The notes below the pieces were generated by a model that made no database searches, was not told the origin of the DNA, and was given only the letters and a program-made list of their open reading frames with translations. The position numbers were made by a program, and so were the translations under genes. A stretch of 64,000 nt of DNA, from positions 186,001 through 250,000 of the forward strand of contig NZ_WUEY01000006.1 in assembly GCF_010668395.1 (NCBI RefSeq). Direction: 5' to 3'. Shown here in pieces: positions 18,979-26,499 of the stretch (within the stretch, counting starts at the first letter, position 1; every line of letters starts with the position of its first letter). This DNA comes from Martinezella lusitana (GTDB lineage Bacteria; Pseudomonadota; Alphaproteobacteria; Rhizobiales; Rhizobiaceae).

Positions 18979-20085
18979 ATGGCGCACATCGATGAAAATC
19001 CGCTTGGCGTGCATCTGCCGCTCGATCCCCTGCCCGGCCATTATTCACTCGGACGGCTGGAGCGTGTGCTTCGCCGCGGCGAATTCGCCGTGACCGCCGA
19101 GCTGAACCCGCCCGACAGCGCCAATGCCGAAGACGTCTACGAGCGTGCCGCCATCTTCGAAGGCTGGGTGGACGGGATCAACGCCGTCGATGCCTCCGGC
19201 GCCAACTGCCATATGTCCTCGGTCGGAATCTGCGCCTTGCTGACGCGCATGGGCTACGCGCCCATCATGCAGATTGCCTGCCGCGACAAGAACCGCATCG
19301 CCATTCAGGGCGATGTGCTGGGCGCCGCCGCCATGGGTGTGTGCAACATCATGTGCCTGACCGGTGACGGCGTGCAGGCCGGCGACCAGCCGGGCGCCAA
19401 GCCGGTCTTCGATCTCGATTGCATGTCGCTGCTGGAGACCGTGCGCGTCATGCGCGACAACGCGAAATTCCTGTCCGGCCGCAAGCTGACCTCCCCACCG
19501 AAAGTCTTTCTCGGTGCCGCCATCAACCCCTTCGCGCCGCCTTACGACTTCCGCCCCTATCGGCTGGCGAAGAAGATCGAGGCCGGGGCACAGTTCGTCC
19601 AGAGCCAGTATTGCTACGACGTGCCGATGTTCCGCGACTATATGAAGAAAGTGCGCGACCTCGGCCTGACCGAGAAATGCTTCATTCTCGTCGGTGTCGG
19701 ACCGCTCGCATCGGCAAAGACCGCCCGCTGGATGCGCTCCAACGTGCCCGGCGTCCACATTCCCGATGCCGTCATCAAACGCATCGAGGGCGCGCAGGAT
19801 CAGAAGAAGGAAGGCAAGCAGCTCTGCATCGACATCATCAACGAGGTGAAGGAGATCGAGGGTGTTTCCGGCGTTCACGTCATGGCCTACCGCCAGGAAG
19901 AATATGTCGCCGAAATGGTGCATGATTCCGGCGTGCTGAAGGGCCGCCAGCCGTGGAAGCGCGAGGCGAGCCGCACCGACGCCCTGGTTGCCGAGCGACT
20001 GCACCAGATCAGCGAAGGCAGGGAAGAAAACCAGCAGGCAATGGCGGAAATTGCGGCCCATCATACGCCCCAGCAGGCACATTGA
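18979..20085 (+). CDS. metF: Methylenetetrahydrofolate reductase, MetVF-type
   Basis: A 368-residue (beta/alpha)8 flavoenzyme. It has TAELNPPDSANAEDVYERA (about 36-54), a D-x-S-GANCHMSS segment, MCLTGDGVQAGDQPGAKPVFDLD (about 129-151) and the QSQYCYDVPMF stretch (about 208-218), all typical of the family. It directly follows the MetV-like gene (3-base gap). In context it would oxidise methyl-THF made from betaine methyl groups to methylene-THF, feeding one-carbon oxidation or biosynthesis. A canonical biosynthetic metF for methionine may exist elsewhere in the genome. The electron acceptor is unknown. Confidence 0.9.
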   Translation: MAHIDENPLGVHLPLDPLPGHYSLGRLERVLRRGEFAVTAELNPPDSANAEDVYERAAIFEGWVDGINAVDASGANCHMSSVGICALLTRMGYAPIMQIACRDKNRIAIQGDVLGAAAMGVCNIMCLTGDGVQAGDQPGAKPVFDLDCMSLLETVRVMRDNAKFLSGRKLTSPPKVFLGAAINPFAPPYDFRPYRLAKKIEAGAQFVQSQYCYDVPMFRDYMKKVRDLGLTEKCFILVGVGPLASAKTARWMRSNVPGVHIPDAVIKRIEGAQDQKKEGKQLCIDIINEVKEIEGVSGVHVMAYRQEEYVAEMVHDSGVLKGRQPWKREASRTDALVAERLHQISEGREENQQAMAEIAAHHTPQQAH

Positions 20086-20187
20086 TTTCAACAGACCACA
20101 ACAGGCCGGCGCAGCAGCCGAGCGGCTTGTAACCCAAATCAGGGCACGATAGACCAGCTATCGGGCCAACCGACCAGAGGATCTGAC

Positions 20188-21153
20188 ATGACGCGTACCA
20201 TCGTTGCCTCCGCCACTCGCGAGATCGTCATCGGTTTCGACCAGCCCTTCTGCGTGATCGGCGAGCGCATCAACCCGACGGGGCGCAAGAAGCTTGCCGC
20301 CGAGATGATCGAAGGCAATTTCGACACCGTCATCAAGGATGCGCTGGAACAGGTGGCCGCCGGCGCGACCATGCTCGACGTCAACGCCGGCGTCACCTCG
20401 GTCAACCCGAACGAAACGGAACCGGGGCTTCTGGTAAGGACGCTGGAGATCGTGCAAGGGCTGGTCGACGTACCGCTCTCGATCGACAGTTCGGTCACCG
20501 CGGCCATCGAGGCCGCGCTGAAGGTCGCCAAGGGCCGGCCGCTGGTCAATTCGGTGACAGGCGAAGAGGAAAAGCTCGAAGCCATCCTACCGCTGGTCAA
20601 GAAATACGACGTGCCCGTCGTCGCGATCTCCAATGACGAAACCGGGATTTCCATGGACCCGGACGTGCGCTTCGCCGTCGCCAAGAAGATCGTCGAGCGC
20701 GCCATGGACCACGGCATCAAGCCCGAGGATATCGTCGTCGATCCGCTCGTCATGCCGATCGGCGCGCTGGGCGACGCCGGCCGCCAGGTTTTCGCGCTGC
20801 TGCATCGCCTGCGCAACGAACTCAAGGTCAACACCACCTGCGGCCTGTCCAACATCTCCTTCGGCCTGCCGCATCGCCATGGCATCAATGCCGGCTTCAT
20901 TCCGATGGTCATCGGCGCCGGCATGACGTCGGCCATCATGAACCCCTGCCGTCCGCAGGAAATGGAGGCGGTGCGCGCCGCCAACGTGCTGAACGGCACG
21001 GATGCCAATTGCACCAACTGGATCATGACCTATCGCGACTACAAGCCGGCGGAAGGCGGGCCGGCAACGCAGGCGACCGCTGCTCCTTCGGCGGGCGGCG
21101 GACGTCGTGGCGGCCGTGCGGCGCGCGCCGGCGCCGGCGCGACGAGGGAATAG
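20188..21153 (+). CDS. Methyl-THF:corrinoid methyltransferase (AcsE/MeTr-like, pterin-binding)
   Basis: A 321-residue pterin-binding TIM-barrel protein. The start of the family signature is clear: VIGERINPTGRKKL (23-36), then DVNAGVTS (64-71), the Asn/Asp positions of SIDSS (98-102) and GLSNISFGLP (226-235). In acetogens the homologue moves methyl from THF to a corrinoid protein; here the reverse, methyl-corrinoid to THF, fits the context. After about residue 290 the protein carries a Gly/Ala/Arg tail (GGGRRGGRAARAGAG) absent from usual AcsE. Start preceded by AGAGGA. A 102-base gap separates it from metF. Confidence 0.9.
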   Translation: MTRTIVASATREIVIGFDQPFCVIGERINPTGRKKLAAEMIEGNFDTVIKDALEQVAAGATMLDVNAGVTSVNPNETEPGLLVRTLEIVQGLVDVPLSIDSSVTAAIEAALKVAKGRPLVNSVTGEEEKLEAILPLVKKYDVPVVAISNDETGISMDPDVRFAVAKKIVERAMDHGIKPEDIVVDPLVMPIGALGDAGRQVFALLHRLRNELKVNTTCGLSNISFGLPHRHGINAGFIPMVIGAGMTSAIMNPCRPQEMEAVRAANVLNGTDANCTNWIMTYRDYKPAEGGPATQATAAPSAGGGRRGGRAARAGAGATRE

Positions 21154-21155
21154 CG

Positions 21156-21509
21156 ATGACCTACCCAAGCCGGAAGCTTTCCGACGACCTTGCCACTTTA
21201 TGGATCCAGGCACCCATGGTCATGGGTATGCGCCTGTCGCAAATGTGGATGACGGCTCTGACGGGCGGCCGCGTGAACACGACCGAATTCAACCGAATGA
21301 TCACCGAAAAAGTGGCCGCCGCCGGGGAAAGCTTCATCGCCGCGAACATGGCGATGGCCGAGCAGAATATCGCGGCAATGACAGCCATGGCGACCGGACG
21401 AAACCCCTCCTCGCATCGGGCGGCGGATTCCATCGCCCAGGCAGCCGTCAAACCTTATAGCAAGCGCGTTCGCTCGAACGTGCGCCGCCTTAGCAAACAG
21501 AAAGACTGA
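21156..21509 (+). CDS. Phasin-like small protein of the methyl-transfer operon
   Basis: A 117-residue helical protein rich in Met and Ala (for example QAPMVMGMRLSQMWM and AANMAMAEQNIAAMTAMA). It ends in a very basic tail (SKRVRSNVRRLSKQKD). The long amphipathic helices resemble phasins or coiled-coil scaffold proteins, but I do not recognise a family. It starts two bases after the AcsE-like stop and ends three bases before the RACE gene, so it is clearly co-translated with them. A scaffold or surface-layer role in the pathway is a guess. Confidence 0.7.
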   Translation: MTYPSRKLSDDLATLWIQAPMVMGMRLSQMWMTALTGGRVNTTEFNRMITEKVAAAGESFIAANMAMAEQNIAAMTAMATGRNPSSHRAADSIAQAAVKPYSKRVRSNVRRLSKQKD

Positions 21510-21512
21510 TCC

Positions 21513-23555
21513 GTGGCTCAAGCCGGCGACAGCGCGAATCCACTCGTCCTTTTCATGCCCTCCGGCAAGCGCGGCCGTTTCCCGGTGGGAATGCCCGTGC
21601 TCGAGGCCGCTCGGCAGCTCGGCGTCTATGTCGAAAGCGTCTGCGGCGGCCGCGCGACTTGCGGACGTTGCCAGGTCTCGGTGCAGGAAGGCAATTTCGC
21701 CAAGCACAAGATCGTTTCGTCCAACGACCATCTCTCGCCGATCGGCCCGAAGGAGCGCCGCTACGCCGAGGTGCGTGACCTGCCCGAGGGGCGCCGCCTC
21801 TCGTGCTCGGCCCTGATCCAGGGCGATCTCGTCATCGACGTGCCGCAGGATACCGTCATCAATGCCCAGGTGGTGCGAAAGGCGGCCGACGAGCGCGTCA
21901 TCGCCCGCGATCCGGCCGTGCACATGTGCTATGTGGAGGTCGAAGAGCCCGATATGCACAAGCCGCTCGGCGATCTGGACCGCCTGAAGGCGGCAATCGC
22001 GGCGGATTGGAAATACGACAATCTCGAGGTGGATTTTCACCTCATTCCACAGGTGCAGTCGATCCTGCGCAAGGGCGAATGGAAGGTGACGGCAGCCATT
22101 CATCGCGACCAGGACAACGAGCGTCCTCGCCTGATCGCGCTCTATCCGGGCCTGAAGAACGAGGCTTACGGCATCGCCTGCGATATCGGCTCGACGACGA
22201 TCGCCATGCATCTTTCATCGCTGCTGTCGGGCAGAACCGTCGCATCGGCCGGCGCCTCGAACCCGCAGATCCGATTCGGCGAGGATCTGATGAGCCGCGT
22301 CTCCTACGTGATGATGAATCCCGACGGCCGCGAAGCGATGACCAACGCGGTCCGCGAAGCGCTCAACGGCTTGATCGACAAGGTCTGCGCCGATGGCGGC
22401 GTCTCGCGCGAGGATATTCTGAACGCCGTCTTCGTCGGCAACCCGATCATGCACCACCTCTTCCTCGGCATCGACCCGACCGAGCTTGGCGGCGCCCCCT
22501 TCGCGCTCGCCGTCTCGGGTGCGGTGCATCTGAAATCGGCGGAAATCGGCCTGCCGATGAATGCCGGCACGCGCGTCTACATGCTGCCCTGCATCGCCGG
22601 CCACGTCGGCGCCGATGCCGCTGCCGCCACGCTTGCCGAGGGGCCGCATCGACAGGATGAGATGATGCTGCTGGTCGACATCGGCACCAATGCCGAGATC
22701 GTGCTCGGCAATCGCCAGCGCGTCGTCGCAGCCTCCTCGCCGACCGGTCCCGCCTTCGAAGGCGCTGAAATCTCCAGCGGCCAGCGCGCGGCACCCGGCG
22801 CGATCGAGCGCGTTCGCATCGATCCTGTCACGCTGGAGCCGCGCTACCGCGTGATCGGCATCGAAGCGTGGTCGGATGAGCCGGGCTTCGAGGAAGACGC
22901 CGCCAAGGTTGGCGTGACGGGCATCTGCGGCTCGGCCATCATCGAGGTCGTGGCCGAAATGTTCCTGACCGGCATCATCTCGGAAGACGGCGTGGTCGAC
23001 GGCTCGATGGCGGCGCGTTCGCCGCGCATCCTGCAGAACGGCCGCACCTATTCCTATCTTCTGCGCGACGGCGAACCGCGCATCACGGTGACCCAGAACG
23101 ATATCCGCGCCATCCAGCTTGCCAAGGCCGCGCTCTATGCGGGCGTCAAGCTGCTGATGGACAAGCAGGGTATCGATCATGTCGACCGCATCGGCCTTGC
23201 CGGCGCATTCGGCACCTTCATCGACCCGAAATACGCCATGGTGCTCGGCCTCATTCCCGATTGCACGCTCGACAAGGTGAAGGCCGTCGGCAACGCCGCC
23301 GGCACCGGTGCGCGCATGGCGCTTCTCAACCGCGGCCATCGCCGCGAGATCGAGGAAACCGTCAGCAAAATCGAGAAGATAGAGACGGCGCTTGAATCAA
23401 AGTTTCAGGAGCATTTCGTCTACGCCATGGCTCTGCCGAACAAGGTGGACAGCTTCCCGGAACTCTCCAAGGTCGTGACCCTGCCGGAGCGCAAACAGAT
23501 CCCCGACGAGACAGGAGAAGGCGGCGGCCGCAGGCGTCGCCGCAGCCGCGAATAA
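21513..23555 (+). CDS. Reductive activator of corrinoid enzymes (RACE/RamA-like: 2Fe-2S plus ASKHA ATPase)
   Basis: A 680-residue ATP-dependent activator that reduces inactive Co(II) back to Co(I). The N-terminal ferredoxin-type domain has C44-x5-C50-x2-C53 and C98 (CGGRATCGRC, SCSA) for one 2Fe-2S cluster. After a middle domain comes the ASKHA ATPase part: ACDIGSTTIAMHL (about 221-233), VFVGNPIMHHLFLG, LVDIGTNAEIVLG (about 388-400) and GLAGAFGTF. The last 15 residues are GGGRRRRRSRE-like. GTG 21513 is the start, three bases after the previous gene. Needed in air, because Co(I) oxidises often. A hairpin after the stop also overlaps the end of the LysR gene. Confidence 0.9.
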   Translation: MAQAGDSANPLVLFMPSGKRGRFPVGMPVLEAARQLGVYVESVCGGRATCGRCQVSVQEGNFAKHKIVSSNDHLSPIGPKERRYAEVRDLPEGRRLSCSALIQGDLVIDVPQDTVINAQVVRKAADERVIARDPAVHMCYVEVEEPDMHKPLGDLDRLKAAIAADWKYDNLEVDFHLIPQVQSILRKGEWKVTAAIHRDQDNERPRLIALYPGLKNEAYGIACDIGSTTIAMHLSSLLSGRTVASAGASNPQIRFGEDLMSRVSYVMMNPDGREAMTNAVREALNGLIDKVCADGGVSREDILNAVFVGNPIMHHLFLGIDPTELGGAPFALAVSGAVHLKSAEIGLPMNAGTRVYMLPCIAGHVGADAAAATLAEGPHRQDEMMLLVDIGTNAEIVLGNRQRVVAASSPTGPAFEGAEISSGQRAAPGAIERVRIDPVTLEPRYRVIGIEAWSDEPGFEEDAAKVGVTGICGSAIIEVVAEMFLTGIISEDGVVDGSMAARSPRILQNGRTYSYLLRDGEPRITVTQNDIRAIQLAKAALYAGVKLLMDKQGIDHVDRIGLAGAFGTFIDPKYAMVLGLIPDCTLDKVKAVGNAAGTGARMALLNRGHRREIEETVSKIEKIETALESKFQEHFVYAMALPNKVDSFPELSKVVTLPERKQIPDETGEGGGRRRRRSRE

Positions 23556-23559
23556 GATG

Positions 23560-23588
23560 CAAATGGCCGCGGTTCACGCGGCCATTTT
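23560..23588. terminator. Bidirectional terminator at the end of the RACE and LysR genes
   Basis: AAATGGCCGC and GCGGCCATTTT pair around GGTTCAC, with A and T runs at the two ends, as expected between convergent genes. It overlaps the last codons of the LysR gene. Confidence 0.75.
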
Positions 23589-24473
23589 GCGCCCGATCTC
23601 GACAAAGGCCTGACGAATGCTGTCGGCCACCGCCTTCATCGGCCCGGTCATTTGCGACGCCGTCAAAAGGCGAATGTCGAAGGACGTCAGTTCCGGCAGC
23701 CCTTCGCTCGGTCCGAGGATCTCCATATCCTCGGTGACGTAGGACCGCGGAAACGGTGCGATGGCCAGATCGGAAACGACCGCGGCACGTTGCGCCATTG
23801 TGTGGGCGCTGAGATAGGAGACGCGATACGGACGTTTCTGCCGCTCCAGCTGCGCCATGGCCTCCGACCGCCAGATACAGCCTTCCTCCCAAATGGAGAT
23901 CGGCAAGGGATCGCGCCGATAGGCGGTGCCGCACTTGGCGCCGGCCCAGACGAGACGCTCCGTGTAGATCACTTCGCCGTTCGTCGGGAACGGCCGCGTC
24001 GCGCAGTTGATCAGCGCCAGGTCCAGTCGCTGTTCCTCGATGCGCTTCTTCAGCTGTATGCTCATATCGACCGTCACATCGACCATGATGCCCGGATAGC
24101 TTTCGGAAAAGCTCTTGAGAATGCTCGGCAACAGCCGCTCGCCTATATCGTCGGGCGCACCCAAACGGACGACGCCGCTGAGTTCGGGCATGATGAAGCG
24201 CGATACGGCCTCGTTGGACAACGCCAGAATGTTGCGGGCATAAGAAAGCAGCATCTCTCCGTGCTGCGTAAGGCTCACGGAGCGGGCATCACGCAGAAAC
24301 AGCATCACGCCCAGCTGCTCTTCCAGCTTCTTGATCTGCATCGAAACGGCGGATGGCGTGCGGAACACGGCGTCGGCGGCGGTGGAGAAATTTCCCGTCT
24401 CGGCAATGGCGACGAAAGTGCGCAGAACTTCATTGTCAAGCAACGGTATGGGCCGGCGGAACGGAACGGTCAT
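23574..24473 (-). CDS. LysR-family transcriptional regulator
   Basis: A 299-residue LTTR. The N-terminal winged helix is LLDNEVLRTFVAIAETGNF...AVSMQIKKLEEQLG; the rest is the effector-binding domain. I start at ATG 24473 because AAGGTGA is correctly placed before it; the upstream GTG at 24482 is less likely. It is convergent with the corrinoid methyl-transfer operon and divergent from a small gene at 24596, which would be its classical target. Effector unknown; a link to betaine metabolism is only positional. Confidence 0.85.
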   Translation of the reverse strand: MTVPFRRPIPLLDNEVLRTFVAIAETGNFSTAADAVFRTPSAVSMQIKKLEEQLGVMLFLRDARSVSLTQHGEMLLSYARNILALSNEAVSRFIMPELSGVVRLGAPDDIGERLLPSILKSFSESYPGIMVDVTVDMSIQLKKRIEEQRLDLALINCATRPFPTNGEVIYTERLVWAGAKCGTAYRRDPLPISIWEEGCIWRSEAMAQLERQKRPYRVSYLSAHTMAQRAAVVSDLAIAPFPRSYVTEDMEILGPSEGLPELTSFDIRLLTASQMTGPMKAVADSIRQAFVEIGRKMAA

Positions 24474-24595
24474 ATCGATCACCTTTCAATTTTTCTGATG
24501 ATAAGCACCATATCATTTCATTTGTCTGAATGTCAACGAAGCCCCATATTAGTTGTCATGGAAATTCACGCGGACAGCCGCAAAGGAGCAAAATC

Positions 24596-24841
24596 ATGGC
24601 TGGCACGGCATTGGGCGAGGCATCCCGCCTTTATACCCTTCTTCAGGTTCGGAAGATTCAACGGACGGCACAACACACGCTTGACGAGATCGCGACACGC
24701 TTTCCCGCCCATCTGATCGATGACGTCAATGCGCGCGGCCTGCCGCCGGACAGAACACTGACCCCTCTCGAACGAAAGTCCGGCCAGATACTTTCGTTCA
24801 AAAATACTAATGGCAATCATAAGATCTATTCGTTTGATTGA
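24596..24841 (+). CDS. Small protein of unknown function divergent from LysR
   Basis: An 81-residue soluble protein beginning MAGTALGEASRLYTLLQVRKIQ and containing the stretch TLDEIATRFPAHLIDDV. AAAGGAGC sits seven bases before the ATG, so translation is likely. No family recognised. The 122-base divergent gap to the LysR gene suggests control by it. Confidence 0.6.
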   Translation: MAGTALGEASRLYTLLQVRKIQRTAQHTLDEIATRFPAHLIDDVNARGLPPDRTLTPLERKSGQILSFKNTNGNHKIYSFD

Positions 24842-24916
24842 TGAATTCGCTCGATCCATATTGAGGCGTCGATGGACGTCGGATTTCGAGCGATCGACAT
24901 GGAAAGGAACCCGGAA

Positions 24917-25123
24917 ATGACCACGATCAGTTACAGACATCCAAGCACCATGGGGACCTCGCTTCCCTCCAGTGGTGGCTATATGCCTCTCTTCTCCCGC
25001 ATTGCCCGTCGCTGGCAGCAATGGCGTTCGCTCCGCGAACTTGAGTCTCTGTCCGACGACATGCGCAAGGACCTGGGCTGGCCGGCCGCAAGCGATGGCA
25101 AGAATTCGCAGGCGATGCGATGA
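24917..25123 (+). CDS. DUF1127-family small protein
   Basis: A 68-residue protein with the DUF1127 core RRWQQWRSLRELESLSDDMRKDLGW at about 33-57 (Arg/Trp-rich helix then LSDDxRKDLG). ATG 24917 follows AAGGA by about nine bases. In Agrobacterium and other alphaproteobacteria, short DUF1127 proteins affect sRNA/phosphate and carbon responses; in this larger version the N-terminal 30 residues are disordered. Apparently monocistronic, with a hairpin terminator downstream. Confidence 0.8.
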   Translation: MTTISYRHPSTMGTSLPSSGGYMPLFSRIARRWQQWRSLRELESLSDDMRKDLGWPAASDGKNSQAMR

Positions 25124-25144
25124 CTGCAGGAAGCCATAAACACT

Positions 25145-25181
25145 GAAGGCGGCGCTCAACCCAAGAGAGTGTCGCCTTTTG
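25145..25181 (+). terminator. Probable terminator after the DUF1127 gene
   Basis: AAGGCGGCGCTC pairs imperfectly with GAGTGTCGCCTTTT. It lies just after the DUF1127 stop and ends in TTTT. The remaining ~240 bases to 25425 hold an AT-rich stretch (CATATATATTTAG, about 25233-25245), probably promoter of the next gene. Confidence 0.6.
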
Positions 25182-25425
25182 AACATTTAGCATCCAGACG
25201 CGCATTCAGACTTAATCTTGAGAATTACCCCCATATATATTTAGTTGTCCGGGCATATTGCTTGCCTCCCCTCTGCCTCCCTCCTCCAGCGTCGCATTTT
25301 TCATAGCAAGCGCAAATATCTCTTTGCGGCCGCGATTATCCATGCCAATGTCGCTAATAGACCATCGAGCCGACGTATTTGACGCAAGGAATACGTAACG
25401 GCCTGGAGCATGGGATTTTCACAAT

Positions 25426-26445
25426 ATGAGCAAGACCCCGATCAAGACGCGTTCCCTGGTTTTCTTTCTCGTTCCGCATTTTACCATGCTGCCGTTTTCC
25501 GCCGCGATTGAAACGCTGCGGATTGCCAATCGCATGCTGGGCTACCCCGCCTATACATGGCGGCTTGCCTCCAGCGACGGTCAGAAGGTCTATTCTTCCA
25601 GCGGCATCGGATTGGAGGTCAACTCCTCCCTCACGGACGAGCGCCGCTATCTCGGCGGCGAGAACCGCCCGAACATGGTGCTGGTCTGTTCCGGCATCTA
25701 TGTCGAGGAGTTCCACAACAAATCGGTCAATGCCTGGCTGCGCGAGACATACAATCGCGGCGTTGCCGTCGGCAGCCTCTGTACGGGCGCCCATGTGCTT
25801 GCCCAGGCAGGCCTGCTGAACGGCAAGCGCTGTGCGATCCATTGGGAGAACCTTCCGGGCTTCTCGGAGACCTTCCCTCAGGCGGAAGTCTATGCCGACC
25901 TCTACGAAGTCGACAGCAATATCTACACCTGCGCCGGCGGCACGGCTTCGCTCGACATGATGCTGAATCTTATCGGCCAGGATTTTGGCGAAAACCTCGT
26001 CAACCGCGTCTGCGAGCAGCAGCTGACCGATCGCGTCCGCAGCCCGCACGATCGCCAGCGCCTGCCGCTGCGCGCGCGCCTCGGCGTGCAGAACGCCAAG
26101 GTACTGTCGATCATCGAGCTGATGGAGAGCAACCTCGCCGAGCCGCTGTCGCTTCTGGAAATCGCCGACGATGCCGGCCTGTCGCGCCGCCAGATCGAGC
26201 GTCTCTTCCGGCAGGAAATGGGCCGCTCTCCGGCCCGCTACTATCTCGAAATCCGGCTGGATCGCGCCCGGCACCTGCTCGTGCAGTCCTCCATGCCCGT
26301 GGTCGAAGTGGCGGTCGCCTGCGGCTTCGTATCCGCCTCGCACTTTTCCAAGTGTTATCGCGAACTCTACAATCGCTCGCCACAGCAGGAGCGCGCAGAG
26401 CGCAAGCTGACCATGTCGACGAACCGCACCGGTATCGTCGTCTGA
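25426..26445 (+). CDS. GlxA-family AraC-type regulator, GbdR-like
   Basis: A 339-residue regulator with an N-terminal DJ-1/PfpI-like domain (about 8-195, including GSLCTGAHVLAQAGLL) and a C-terminal double HTH of AraC type (about 222-320, with SLLEIADDAGLSRRQIERLFRQ and VEVAVACGFVSASHFSKCYR). This architecture and the sequence LVFFLVPHFTMLPFSAAIETLRIANR match the GbdR/CdhR group, which in Pseudomonas responds to glycine betaine and dimethylglycine. Close to the betaine transporter, bmt and the corrinoid system, it is the best candidate for betaine-dependent control of the region. That target list is inference. Confidence 0.85.
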   Translation: MSKTPIKTRSLVFFLVPHFTMLPFSAAIETLRIANRMLGYPAYTWRLASSDGQKVYSSSGIGLEVNSSLTDERRYLGGENRPNMVLVCSGIYVEEFHNKSVNAWLRETYNRGVAVGSLCTGAHVLAQAGLLNGKRCAIHWENLPGFSETFPQAEVYADLYEVDSNIYTCAGGTASLDMMLNLIGQDFGENLVNRVCEQQLTDRVRSPHDRQRLPLRARLGVQNAKVLSIIELMESNLAEPLSLLEIADDAGLSRRQIERLFRQEMGRSPARYYLEIRLDRARHLLVQSSMPVVEVAVACGFVSASHFSKCYRELYNRSPQQERAERKLTMSTNRTGIVV

Positions 26446-26478
26446 GAGTGTCGAAAATCAAGGCAATGGGATCGATGA

Positions 26479-26499
26479 AGGCGGCCTACTCGGCCGCCT
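26479..26499. terminator. Hairpin between convergent GbdR-like and GGDEF genes
   Basis: AGGCGGCC and GGCCGCCT form a perfect 8-base stem around TACTC. It overlaps the stop of the minus-strand gene; a terminator role is plausible but there is no T tract. Confidence 0.45.
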
